NCBI GenBank assembly: GCA_003820645.1
Contig: RPOR01000004.1
Coordinates: 70,388-102,853 of the forward strand
DNA: 32,466 nt
Direction: 5' to 3'
From: Betaproteobacteria bacterium
Lineage (GTDB): Bacteria; Pseudomonadota; Gammaproteobacteria; Burkholderiales; SG8-41
The notes below the pieces were generated by a model. It had not been told where the DNA came from, made no database searches, and saw only the letters and a list, made by a program, of their open reading frames with translations. The translations under genes and the position numbers were made by a program. Of the stretch, positions 1-9,541 are shown piece by piece; positions within the stretch are counted from its first letter, which is position 1, and each line of letters starts with the position of its first letter.

Positions 1-1
1 C

Positions 2-337
2 GCACTGATCCGCCGCGGCCAGTCCGGCGGCGGCGCCGACTTGAGCCATGGCGACCTGACACTCGACACCGCGGGGCGGCGCGCGACGATCAAGGGCGCG
101 CCGCTGGAATTGTCGGCCCGGGAACTCGGTGTGCTCGAGGTGCTGATGCTGCGGGTGGGTCGCGTGGTCAGCAAGGAGCAACTCGCCGAGCAGCTGTATG
201 GCTGGGGCGAGGAAGTGGGCGCGAACGCGATCGAGGTGTATGTGCACCGGTTGCGCAAGAAACTCGAGCCTGCCGGCGTCACCGTGCGCACCATACGCGG
301 GCTGGGATATTTGCTGGAAAAAGCCGCGCATGACTAA
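2..337 (+). CDS. OmpR-family response regulator, C-terminal part (5' end outside window)
   Basis: The frame is open from the window edge and encodes about 111 residues: the end of a receiver domain linker (ALIRR) followed by a complete winged-helix DNA-binding domain. Visible family marks are LELSARELGVLEVLM (start of the wHTH), the recognition-helix region VYVHRLRKKLEP, and the closing RGLGYLLE. The phosphorylated receiver domain lies outside the window. The protein should bind promoter DNA when phosphorylated by the sensor kinase encoded next, with which it overlaps by 8 bases, so the two are a co-translated two-component pair. The pairing with a TctE-like kinase suggests a TctD/QseB-like regulator, but its target genes cannot be read from this window. 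Confidence 0.9.
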   Translation, partial: ALIRRGQSGGGADLSHGDLTLDTAGRRATIKGAPLELSARELGVLEVLMLRVGRVVSKEQLAEQLYGWGEEVGANAIEVYVHRLRKKLEPAGVTVRTIRGLGYLLEKAAHD

Positions 338-1715
338 TACGCGCACCCTGCGCATCCGCTTGTTGCTCTGGATCAGCGGCCCGTTGCTGGCCTTGTGGGT
401 CATCAGCACGCTGATCGACCACGATGTTGCCAGGGGTTTCGTCAATCTGACCTACGACCGCGCGCTGCTCGATACCGCGCTGGATCTGGGCCGTAACGTG
501 CGCGAGTCCGGCAACCAGCTGTATCTCGACCTGCCGCAGTCGGTGATTGAAATGCTGATTTCCGGTCAACACGGCCGTTTTTACTATCGTGCCAGCGGAC
601 CGAATGGCGAATACATCACCGGCGATCCGGATCTGCCCGGGCCGGAGCTTGACGAAGTGGAGGATCGCGTCACCTATTACGATGACGTGTTCCGCAACGA
701 ACCGGTCCGTGCAGTCGCGCTGCGCGTCCCGGTGCGGCCACGCTCGGGCAAAGGAGCCATCGTGATTCACGTTGCGGAGCGAACGAAACAGCGCACTGAC
801 TTTGCCCGGCAGATCATGCTGCGCATGATGATCCCCCAAGGCGTCCTGGTGTTGCTCGCAACACTTGCCGTCTGGTTCGGCGTTGGCCTCGGATTGCGCG
901 CGCTTACCTCCGTGCGCCGGGAGATCGAGAGCCGTTCGCACATCGATCTCAGCCCGATTGACGAGAACAGCGCTCCTGTCGAAGTGCGGCCGCTGATTCT
1001 CGCAATGAACGACCTGCTGTCACGCCTGAGTGCCGCGCTCGCCGCCCAGCAGCGCTTCATCGCCGATGCCGCGCACCAGCTGCGCACGCCGGTGGCCGCC
1101 CTGAAAGCGCAGGCGGAACTTGCCGCACGGCAGGTGCATGAGGGCGAAGCCGTGGCCACGCTGAAGCATCTGCACACCGCGGCGGACCATGCGGCGCGCC
1201 TGGTCAATCAGTTGCTCACGATGGCCCGCGCCGAACCCGGTTCGCATCGGAGCGTGATGCGGCAGCAAGTCAATCTTGCGGCGCTTGCCCGCGAGGTCAC
1301 CGGGGAATGGGTGCCACAGGCGCTGACCCGCGACATCGACCTCGGCTTCGACGATACCTCTGCAGACGCCGAAATCAGCGCGGATCCGTTCCTGATCCGC
1401 GAAATGCTCAACAACCTGGTCGACAATGCCATCCAGTACACCCCGGCGGGCGGCCATGTCACCGTTCGCGTCCGGCAGGAGGCCGGACATGCGGTGCTGG
1501 AAGTCGAAGACGACGGCCCCGGCATCGCGCCTGATGAACGGGCAAAAGTGTTCGACCGCTTTTACCGCACGCCCGGCGGCTCGCCGGAAGGCTGCGGGCT
1601 GGGACTCGCCATCGTCCGCGAAATCGTCCAGGGCCACCAGGCCGAGATTGCAGTGGCCGAGGGTGCCGGTGGCCGCGGGACCCGGATGATCATTACATTC
1701 CCGGCGCCTCGCTGA
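330..1715 (+). CDS. Two-component sensor histidine kinase, TctE/QseC-like
   Basis: A 461-residue inner-membrane kinase. A first membrane segment lies near residues 10–30. A periplasmic sensor region resembling the 2CSK_N domain follows, then a second membrane segment near 170–190. The dimerisation/phosphoacceptor helix has His249 in AAHQLRTP. The ATP-binding domain has an N-box (NNLVDNA, about 361–367), a G1 box (DDGPG) and a G2 box (GCGLGLAI). The start chosen is the ATG that overlaps the regulator gene's end; longer in-frame starts would lie deep inside the regulator. It should autophosphorylate on His249 and pass the phosphate to the regulator. TctE-type kinases often sense organic acids, but no transporter for these is visible nearby, so the signal is unknown. 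Its 3' end overlaps the convergent ABC exporter gene by 23 bases. Confidence 0.93.
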   Translation: MTNTRTLRIRLLLWISGPLLALWVISTLIDHDVARGFVNLTYDRALLDTALDLGRNVRESGNQLYLDLPQSVIEMLISGQHGRFYYRASGPNGEYITGDPDLPGPELDEVEDRVTYYDDVFRNEPVRAVALRVPVRPRSGKGAIVIHVAERTKQRTDFARQIMLRMMIPQGVLVLLATLAVWFGVGLGLRALTSVRREIESRSHIDLSPIDENSAPVEVRPLILAMNDLLSRLSAALAAQQRFIADAAHQLRTPVAALKAQAELAARQVHEGEAVATLKHLHTAADHAARLVNQLLTMARAEPGSHRSVMRQQVNLAALAREVTGEWVPQALTRDIDLGFDDTSADAEISADPFLIREMLNNLVDNAIQYTPAGGHVTVRVRQEAGHAVLEVEDDGPGIAPDERAKVFDRFYRTPGGSPEGCGLGLAIVREIVQGHQAEIAVAEGAGGRGTRMIITFPAPR

Positions 1716-3561
1716 TCTCGGCCGGCGGCGCGCGCCGCGCATCGCCGCCCATGCCCCGCCGGCCATCCTCCTGCTGCTGCAGCGCCCACATCTGCGCATA
1801 GGCGCCGCCGCCGGCCAGCAATGCGCCATGACGGCCGCGCTCGACCACGCGTCCCTGGTCGAGCACCAGGATTTCGTCGGCGTCCATCACTGTCGACAGC
1901 CGGTGCGCAATGACCAGCGTGGTGCGACCGCGCGCGATGGCATTCAACTCCTGCTGAATCGCCTGCTCGGTACGTGAATCAAGCGCCGAGGTGGCCTCGT
2001 CGAATATCATGATGCGCGGGTTTTTCAAAATCGCGCGGGCAATCGCCACCCGCTGCTTCTCGCCACCCGAAAGCTTGAGGCCGCGCTCGCCGACCATCGC
2101 CTCGTAGCCGTCGGGCAGGCTCTCGATGAAAGCGTGAATGTGAGCAGCCCTGGCTGCAGCAACAACCTCGTCGCGCGTCGCGGCCGGCCGGCCGTACTGG
2201 ATGTTGTAATAGATCGTGTCGTTGAACAGCACGGTATCCTGCGGGACAATTGCGATCGCGCTGCGCAGGCTGGTCTGGCGCAGTCGCCGGATGTCGATCC
2301 CGTTGATACGGATTACGCCGCCGGTAACATCGTAGAAACGGTAGAGCAGCCGCGCCAGTGTCGATTTGCCGGCGCCGCTCGCCCCCACCACTGCGACCTT
2401 CGCGGCCGGCGGAATTTCGAAGGTCATGCCGTGGAGAATCTGCCGCCGCGGGTCATAGCCGAATTCGACCGCCTCGAAACGCACCGTCGCCGGCCCTTCC
2501 GGCACATCCTGCGCGTCCGGCGCATCGTCCACCTCGCGATGCGCCTCGAGCAGGCTGAACATGCGGTCCATGTCGATCAGTGCCTGCTTGATTTCGCGAT
2601 AGGCCATGCCGAGAAAATTGAGCGGAATATAGAGCTGAATCAGCAGCCCGTTGACCAGCACCAGGTCGCCCAGCGACAGTTCGCGTGCAACGACCCCCTG
2701 CGCACAGAGGATCATCAGCAGCGTGGCCGCAATCGCAATGATCGCGGCCTGCCCGACGTTGAGCAGACCCAGCGATGCCTCGTTCCTGACCGCCATGACC
2801 TCGTAGTGCTGCAGGCTGTCGTCGTAGCGGCTCGCCTCGTAATCCTCGTTGTTGAAATATTTTACGGTTTCGTAGTTGAGCAGGCTGTCCACCGCGCGGG
2901 TGTTGGCCCGGGAGTCGAGCTCATTGGCGCGCCGGCGGATCGCCGTGCGCCATTCCGTGATGCCGATGGTGAAGGCAATGTAGACCACCACGGCAGCAAA
3001 TGTCACGGCGACAAAGCGCCAGTCGAATTTGGCAAACAGTACGGCCGCCACCAGCGCGAATTCCAGCACCACCGGGATGATCGAAAACAGCATGAATGAT
3101 AGCAGCGTTGAAATGCCGCGGGTGCCACGCTCGATGTCCCGCGACATGCCGCCCGTCTGGCGGTCGAGATGGAATCGCAGTGACAGCGCATGCAGATGGC
3201 GGAACACCGCCAGCGCGATGCGCCGCGTCGCGCGCTGTGTCACCGGCACGAATACCACGTCGCGCAATTCGGCAAACAGCACCGTGGACAGGCGCAGCAT
3301 GCCGTAGGCCACCAGCAGCGTCAGCGGCAGCACCAGCACGGCCTGCTTGGAGTCGAGTCCGTCGACGATGTCCTTGAGAACCAACGGCACACCGACATTG
3401 GCGAACTTGGCGCCAACCAGGAATACCAGCGCAATCACGACGCGCCATTTGTACTCCCACAGGTAGGGCAGCAGCATCGGTACCACACGCCAGTCGCGGC
3501 CGCCCACTACCGGCGCCGGGCTGCGACGCGCCGCAGCAGCGGCCGCCCGGTCAGCAGTCAT
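1693..3561 (-). CDS. Atm1/HMT1-type ABC exporter (fused membrane and ATPase domains)
   Basis: A 622-residue half-transporter that should act as a homodimer in the inner membrane. Membrane helices occupy roughly residues 38–330. The ATPase domain has Walker A GASGAGKST (393–401), signature LSGGE (497–501), Walker B IMIFDE (517–522) and an H-loop His near 553. The segment NVGQ (268–271) and the arginines at 205 and 209/210 line up with residues that bind glutathione in bacterial Atm1 structures. Export of glutathione-linked metal or persulfide compounds is therefore the best guess. ATG at 3561 is preferred; in-frame GTG and TTG codons lie up to 12 bases upstream and no strong ribosome site decides. 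The gene overlaps the convergent sensor kinase and is divergent from the glycine-zipper gene. Confidence 0.9.
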   Translation of the reverse strand: MTADRAAAAAARRSPAPVVGGRDWRVVPMLLPYLWEYKWRVVIALVFLVGAKFANVGVPLVLKDIVDGLDSKQAVLVLPLTLLVAYGMLRLSTVLFAELRDVVFVPVTQRATRRIALAVFRHLHALSLRFHLDRQTGGMSRDIERGTRGISTLLSFMLFSIIPVVLEFALVAAVLFAKFDWRFVAVTFAAVVVYIAFTIGITEWRTAIRRRANELDSRANTRAVDSLLNYETVKYFNNEDYEASRYDDSLQHYEVMAVRNEASLGLLNVGQAAIIAIAATLLMILCAQGVVARELSLGDLVLVNGLLIQLYIPLNFLGMAYREIKQALIDMDRMFSLLEAHREVDDAPDAQDVPEGPATVRFEAVEFGYDPRRQILHGMTFEIPPAAKVAVVGASGAGKSTLARLLYRFYDVTGGVIRINGIDIRRLRQTSLRSAIAIVPQDTVLFNDTIYYNIQYGRPAATRDEVVAAARAAHIHAFIESLPDGYEAMVGERGLKLSGGEKQRVAIARAILKNPRIMIFDEATSALDSRTEQAIQQELNAIARGRTTLVIAHRLSTVMDADEILVLDQGRVVERGRHGALLAGGGAYAQMWALQQQEDGRRGMGGDARRAPPAEISEAPGM

Positions 3562-3762
3562 TGCTGACACCAAACATGAACAAAATCATATTTATCATTA
3601 AAAACAACTGGTTATATTGATTCTTCGGGGCTGCGCAGGAGGCGTAGCGACGCCCTGTAAATTCATGTAACGGTTGCGGCGCCAGCATTTCATCCCGGTT
3701 TTAATTATCTCACCCGGCGCGGCTGCCCAGCGGTCCGCAACCGATCACTGAGAAGTTTGAGC
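3562..3762. other. Divergent intergenic region, AT-rich, likely promoters
   Basis: This is the longest gene-free stretch (about 200 bases), between the ABC exporter and the glycine-zipper gene. The part nearest the exporter (about 3575–3615) is markedly AT-rich against the GC-rich background, as expected for a promoter, but I could not assign a convincing pair of -35 and -10 boxes for either gene. No RNA gene, repeat or small ORF with a good ribosome site was seen. Confidence 0.4.
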
Positions 3763-4356
3763 ATGCACAAGTCCCGTCTACCCATCATTACCGCAATGAT
3801 TGCGGCACTTCCCGCCTACGCCACCGACTACACCGACACTGCACCAGTGGTGTCCGCCACACCCATCGTCGAGGGCGTGCGCGAGCCCCACCAGGAATGC
3901 ACGCCGGAAGCGCCGCAGACCGGGCGCAGCGTCATCGCGCCAATCATCGGCGGCGTCGCCGGTGCGCTGCTTGGCAGTACCGTAGGCCGTGGCAGCGGCC
4001 GCGATGCGGCAGCAGCGGCGGGCGCCATGGCCGGCGACCGCATCGACAACCGCAGCACCGCGGCGGCACCACCGGCCGAGCGCTGCCGCACCGTGGAAAC
4101 CGCCCGCGATATCATCCGCGGCCACACCGTGGTTTATCGATACAACGGTCGCGACATCACCACCACGATGCCATACGACCCGGGCCCGACGCTGCGCGTG
4201 GGAATCACGGCACTTGACGCGGACTATGCGGCCCCTGCAACAACCGCAGCCATGATGGGCGGCAATGCACGCGAAGTGAGGGCCCCGGTCGCCCGGCGCG
4301 GGGAGCTTGCGGCTGACCTGCGTACGCAGCAGCCGGACTACCGCTACCGTTACTGA
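3763..4356 (+). CDS. Glycine-zipper 2TM envelope protein, YcfJ-like
   Basis: A 197-residue exported protein of unknown function. An N-terminal signal peptide ends at about residue 20 (LPAYA followed by T). A glycine-zipper segment (IGGVAGALLGSTVG through AAAAAGAMAGD) follows at about residues 67–98; such repeats of small residues pack membrane helices in the outer-membrane 17-kDa antigen family. The C-terminal half has a YRYNGRDITTTMPYDPGP stretch resembling E. coli YcfJ. ATG at 3763 is chosen because AGAAG lies seven bases upstream and the signal peptide then starts with a basic residue; a TTG two codons earlier is the alternative. Two cysteines (HQEC and ERCRT) could form a disulfide in the periplasm. 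The stop codon abuts that of the convergent downstream gene. Confidence 0.8.
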   Translation: MHKSRLPIITAMIAALPAYATDYTDTAPVVSATPIVEGVREPHQECTPEAPQTGRSVIAPIIGGVAGALLGSTVGRGSGRDAAAAAGAMAGDRIDNRSTAAAPPAERCRTVETARDIIRGHTVVYRYNGRDITTTMPYDPGPTLRVGITALDADYAAPATTAAMMGGNAREVRAPVARRGELAADLRTQQPDYRYRY

Positions 4357-5139
4357 TCAGCCGGGCAGGCGCTGCAGCTGCGCCGTCAGCGGCGCATGGT
4401 CGGAAATCCGCGCCCATTGCTTGCCGTGATGGACGCGGGCATCACGCACCATGAACCCGCGCACATAAATCCGGTCCAGCCGCAGCACCGGCAGCAATGC
4501 CGGATAGCTGCGCGCGGGGGTGCCGCCGTGCAATTCGAATACTTCATGCATGTTCAGCGGATGCGCCAGTTCATGGGTCGCGCGGTGTCGCCAGTACCAG
4601 TCATTGAAGTCCCCGGCGACGATCAGCGGCGCGTGCGGCGGCACCAGCCGCTCGATGCGCTGGCGCAGCCGCTGCAGCTGGTGGCCGCGGCCGCGCGCGG
4701 TCAGCGCCAGGTGCACGCACACGCAATGCAGGGCCGCGGGCCAGCCGGGCACCGCAATTTCGCAGTGCAATAACCCCCGGCGTTCGAAGCGGTGCGCAGA
4801 AACGTCCTCGTTGTCCCAGTGCGCAATCGGGTAGCGCGACAGTATCGCGTTGCCGTGATGGCCTGCATCGTAGACGGCATTCTTGCCGTATGCGTGACTC
4901 TGCCACAGGCTGTCGGCCAGATACTCGTATTGGGATTGCGCCGGCCAGTCGCGGTGGCGTGCGGCGTGCACCGCATGCTCGCCGACGACTTCCTGCAGGA
5001 ACACCAGATCGGGATTGAGCATGCGCAGCTGTTCGCGCAGCGTGTGCAGCACCGGCCGCCGCGCAAACAGCGGCGTGAACGAAAATCCCTTGTGGATATT
5101 GTAGGTCGCGACGCTCAGTTGCAGCGGCGCCCCGGCCAT
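4357..5139 (-). CDS. Endonuclease/exonuclease/phosphatase-fold protein
   Basis: A 260-residue protein with the complete catalytic set of the EEP fold (exonuclease III, DNase I and inositol-phosphatase relatives). Visible are Asn14 in TYNIHKG, metal-binding Glu50 in VFLQE, His143 in VHLALT, Asp177 and Asn179 in AGDFNDW, and Asp247–His248 in SDHAPL. The substrate could be a nucleic acid, a phospholipid or a phosphoester; the sequence resembles the YbhP subgroup but does not settle this. ATG at 5139 gives the usual start close to the first strand (LQLSVATYNIH). It lies seven bases past the nadA stop, so the two are probably co-transcribed and perhaps coupled. No signal peptide is seen, so it is probably cytoplasmic. 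Confidence 0.85.
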   Translation of the reverse strand: MAGAPLQLSVATYNIHKGFSFTPLFARRPVLHTLREQLRMLNPDLVFLQEVVGEHAVHAARHRDWPAQSQYEYLADSLWQSHAYGKNAVYDAGHHGNAILSRYPIAHWDNEDVSAHRFERRGLLHCEIAVPGWPAALHCVCVHLALTARGRGHQLQRLRQRIERLVPPHAPLIVAGDFNDWYWRHRATHELAHPLNMHEVFELHGGTPARSYPALLPVLRLDRIYVRGFMVRDARVHHGKQWARISDHAPLTAQLQRLPG

Positions 5140-5146
5140 GCCCTGC

Positions 5147-6247
5147 TCAGGAGACTGCAAGCATGCGTTCCAGCGCAATCCGCGCCAGTTCTGCTTCGTA
5201 GGCCGGCACCTTGATCGGGTTCACTACCTTGCCCTCCACCAGGTTTTCGAGCGCCCAGGCCAGGTGCTGTGGATCGATGCGCTGCATGGTCGAGCACATG
5301 CACACCGTCGGTGCCATGAATTGCACCGATTTGCCCTGGGGACTGAATTCCTCGGCAATCCGGTTCACGAGGTTCAACTCGGTCCCGACGAGCCAGCGCG
5401 AGCCGGGCGGGCTCGCCGCAATCGTTTTGATGATGTAATCGGTAGAGCCGACATAATCGGAAAGCTTGCACACCTCGAAATTGCATTCCGGATGGCTGAT
5501 CACCGCACCGCCAGGATGCTGCTGCCGCCAGCGCAGGATGTGCTGGGCCTGGAACATCTGGTGCACCGAGCAATGGCCTTTCCACAGCAGCACCTTGGCC
5601 ATCTTGATCTGCTGGGGTGTGAGGCCACCCAGCGGCTGGTCCGGATCCCAGACCAGCATTTCCGACAGCGGAATGTCCATCAGGTAACCCGTCCACCGGC
5701 CGAGATGCTGGTCGGGGAAGAACAGCACCTTCTCGCGCCGGGCGAACGCCCATTGCAGGATCTGGCGCGCATTGGACGACGTGCAGACAATCCCGCCGTG
5801 CTCGCCGCAGAACGCTTTCAGGTCGGCCGCAGAATTGATGTAGGTGATCGGCGTGACGTGCTCATCGGGATCGAGCACCTCCGACAGTTCGCGCCACGCG
5901 CGCTCAACCTTGCTCAGGCTGGCCATGTCCGCCATCGAGCATCCGGCATTCAGGTCCGGCAGGATGACCTGCTGCGACGGGCGCGACAGGATATCGGCCA
6001 CTTCGGCCATGAAATGCACCCCGCAGAACACGATGTATTCGGCATCGGTGCCGGCCGCCAGTTTGGACAACTGCAGCGAATCACCGGTTAGGTCGGCGTG
6101 CTTGTACACATCCGCCCGCTGATAATGATGGCCCAGCAATACGACGCGTTCACCGAGCTTTTGCCGCGCGGCCACGATGCGCGCCTCGCATGCCGCGTCG
6201 GCGAGGGGCTTGAAGCCCTCAAAAGCTATCGTCCTCACTTCCGTCAT
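5147..6247 (-). CDS. nadA: Quinolinate synthase NadA
   Basis: A 366-residue enzyme that condenses iminoaspartate with dihydroxyacetone phosphate to quinolinate in de novo NAD synthesis. It needs a [4Fe-4S] cluster. Likely cluster cysteines are Cys103 (NAGCSM), Cys226 (WKGHCSVH) and Cys316 or Cys318 (PTVCMCSTM). Further marks are HHYQ near residue 40, ADLTGDSLQLS, and HPECNFEV. ATG at 6247 is chosen because AGGAGAAGG lies about nine bases upstream; a longer frame starting at 6301 has no such site. The upstream spacer is AT-rich and probably carries its promoter. nadB and nadC, the pathway partners, are not in this window. The EEP-fold gene follows seven bases downstream of the stop. Confidence 0.97.
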   Translation of the reverse strand: MTEVRTIAFEGFKPLADAACEARIVAARQKLGERVVLLGHHYQRADVYKHADLTGDSLQLSKLAAGTDAEYIVFCGVHFMAEVADILSRPSQQVILPDLNAGCSMADMASLSKVERAWRELSEVLDPDEHVTPITYINSAADLKAFCGEHGGIVCTSSNARQILQWAFARREKVLFFPDQHLGRWTGYLMDIPLSEMLVWDPDQPLGGLTPQQIKMAKVLLWKGHCSVHQMFQAQHILRWRQQHPGGAVISHPECNFEVCKLSDYVGSTDYIIKTIAASPPGSRWLVGTELNLVNRIAEEFSPQGKSVQFMAPTVCMCSTMQRIDPQHLAWALENLVEGKVVNPIKVPAYEAELARIALERMLAVS

Positions 6248-6365
6248 GGTCAGGCCCTTCTCCTGATATTCCCGTCGGGGCGCCAATCCCGATCCGGGCA
6301 CAATTTTCTACATTACATCATTTTGACAGAAAAACCAGCCGAAAAATCCTGCCCAACCCTGTCGA
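6248..6365 (-). promoter_or_regulatory. Leader region of nadA
   Basis: This 118-base spacer between nudB and nadA has an AT-rich block (about 6300–6345) next to a GC-rich 5' leader. The leader holds a short hairpin (CCCG-GAT-CGGG on the transcript) and a strong ribosome site (AGGAGAAGG, about 6257–6265) for nadA. I could not fix the promoter boxes. No terminator hairpin with a U-run is seen for nudB, so some read-through into nadA is possible. Confidence 0.4.
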
Positions 6366-6818
6366 CTAGGTCCCGTGTCCGGCCACGCGCTGCGGCAACT
6401 CCCGGATGGCCTCGGCATTGCTCCAGGAGAAGACCAGGTCCGCCGCCTCGCGCCACGGCAGCCACTGCCAGGCGACATGTTCGCGTGGGGCAAGCACGAT
6501 GTCCCGGGCGGCCGGCAGAGTCAATCCGAACACATGTTCGGTATTGTGGGTAACACCCGGCGGATAGCGGCCGCGCCAGTGCGGGTAGATCTCATAACGG
6601 TGCTGCCGCAGCCAGTCGATCAGTGCACCGGGGGGGACGATGAGGCCGGTCTCCTCGGCCAGTTCCCGCTGCGCCGTCTGCGCCAGTGTTTCACCCGGAT
6701 CCTGACTGCCGGTCACGGATTGCCAGAACCCGGGCCGGTCGGCGCGCTCGAGCAGCAGCACCTGCAGGTCGGCGGTGTGCACCAGCACCAGCACCGATAC
6801 CGGGATCTTGTAGTTCAT
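6366..6818 (-). CDS. nudB: Dihydroneopterin triphosphate diphosphatase NudB (Nudix)
   Basis: At 150 residues it matches the length of E. coli NudB. The full Nudix box is present: Gly37, Glu43, then RELAEETG at 51–58, where the glutamates bind magnesium. The enzyme removes pyrophosphate from dihydroneopterin triphosphate, an early step of folate synthesis. The Nudix family is broad, so (d)NTP hydrolysis is an alternative, but the sequence LLLERADRPGFWQSVTGS is typical of NudB. The start is set by an ATGA overlap with the barstar-like gene upstream, which implies translational coupling and explains the lack of a good ribosome site. It is the last gene of the fmdB–aspS cluster. Confidence 0.9.
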   Translation of the reverse strand: MNYKIPVSVLVLVHTADLQVLLLERADRPGFWQSVTGSQDPGETLAQTAQRELAEETGLIVPPGALIDWLRQHRYEIYPHWRGRYPPGVTHNTEHVFGLTLPAARDIVLAPREHVAWQWLPWREAADLVFSWSNAEAIRELPQRVAGHGT

Positions 6819-7246
6819 GTGGTCGGTAATGGCGGAAATTCCGCACCCCCTTCGACCAGCACCACGAATGCACGACGGTGCCGCCGCCAGTAGGCGGCCG
6901 CAACCTCGATGATTTCCAGCATTGTCGCGTGTTCGGCCGGCGCTGCAGCGGCAAGTTGCGGCACCCCTCGCATCAGCATTACCCATCCTTCCGCCGAATC
7001 CCGATCCTGCAACCAGGAAAGGTCCTGCAGACAGTCGGCCAGCGCATCCCAGTTGCCCCCAAAGGTTCCGGGAAAGCCGAGCGCACGGGCGAACGCGTTC
7101 AGCAGTGCGCGTTTGCCGCGTACGCGCCGCAGATCGATCACCGTCCACGACAGGCCGGCGCTGCGCGCCGCAGCTGGCAGCGACCCGACATCAGCCGGCG
7201 CGCGATAAATGCCACCGCGGCCCGCGGGGAATATGCAAGTGTTCAT
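6815..7246 (-). CDS. Barstar-family ribonuclease inhibitor
   Basis: A 143-residue cytoplasmic protein with the barstar fold. The binding helix region TFGGNWDALADCL (61–73) aligns with the YYGENLDALWDCL segment of Bacillus barstar, and both acidic contact residues are kept (Asp67 and Asp71, equal to barstar Asp35 and Asp39). The protein has about 30 extra N-terminal residues before the first strand (TVIDLRRV). It should bind and block the active site of the barnase-like enzyme encoded immediately upstream. Stop/start ATGA overlaps join it to the RNase gene on one side and to nudB on the other, so inhibitor and enzyme are made from one message. The start is fixed by the overlap. Confidence 0.88.
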   Translation of the reverse strand: MNTCIFPAGRGGIYRAPADVGSLPAAARSAGLSWTVIDLRRVRGKRALLNAFARALGFPGTFGGNWDALADCLQDLSWLQDRDSAEGWVMLMRGVPQLAAAAPAEHATMLEIIEVAAAYWRRHRRAFVVLVEGGAEFPPLPTT

Positions 7247-7689
7247 TCGATGATCCGCCGGAAACTGCGATAGTGGTCTGCGGTATAGTAAAATTCGCCG
7301 CCACCGCGGCAATAGGCAAGCCCCAGCGGTCCTGGTGGCTGCACCACCGGCCGCTGACGTTCGCAGCCAACAACGATGCGGCGCGCGCCGCGATGACTGA
7401 CACCCGGTGTGGTCACGGTATATTCGCGGTAATGGCCGCGCCGCTGCACAGGCAGGCGTTTTTCGTAATTGCCGAAGGTAATGCCGTCACGATCATATGG
7501 AAACGGTCCGCCGCGCCGGATCAGCTCCAGGGTTTTGCGAGCCTCACGCGGCAATTCGGGTGCGCGGATCTCCCCGATTTCCTGTACTCGATGCGCTGCC
7601 GCGTTGCTCCGCACCTGGACGGGCACGGACACTATCGCCAGGACGATCAGCCACGCCGACTTCCGCCACACCTGCTGCACCCACCGCAT
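7243..7689 (-). CDS. Secreted barnase-like guanyl-type ribonuclease (N1/T1 family)
   Basis: A 148-residue protein with a basic N-terminus and hydrophobic segment (SAWLIVLAIVSVPV, 11–24) that looks like a signal peptide, so it should be exported. The mature part matches microbial ribonucleases: GGPFPYDRDGITFGNYEKRLP, the general base Glu89 (HYREYTV), arginines at 100–104, and the general acid His139 in TADHYRSF near the C-terminus, equal to barnase His102 in TTDHY. Compared with barnase, about 20 residues are inserted between the last strands, carrying Cys109 and Cys127, which may form a disulfide. It likely cleaves RNA after guanosine. Its inhibitor follows with an ATGA overlap. The gene begins 45 bases after aspS, and no strong ribosome site precedes the ATG. 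Confidence 0.88.
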   Translation of the reverse strand: MRWVQQVWRKSAWLIVLAIVSVPVQVRSNAAAHRVQEIGEIRAPELPREARKTLELIRRGGPFPYDRDGITFGNYEKRLPVQRRGHYREYTVTTPGVSHRGARRIVVGCERQRPVVQPPGPLGLAYCRGGGEFYYTADHYRSFRRIIE

Positions 7690-7734
7690 GACCGATGCCG
7701 CTGCCGAACCGGCGCTGCCCGCTGACGCCGCCGC

Positions 7735-9519
<1,785 letters not shown>

Positions 9520-9541
9520 AAGTTATTGATTTTAAAATAAT

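Noticed and set aside
2134-3099. Open frame of about 321 codons on the plus strand, opposite the ABC exporter
   Set aside because: Shadow frame: His/Arg/Gln-rich, without motifs or a ribosome site.
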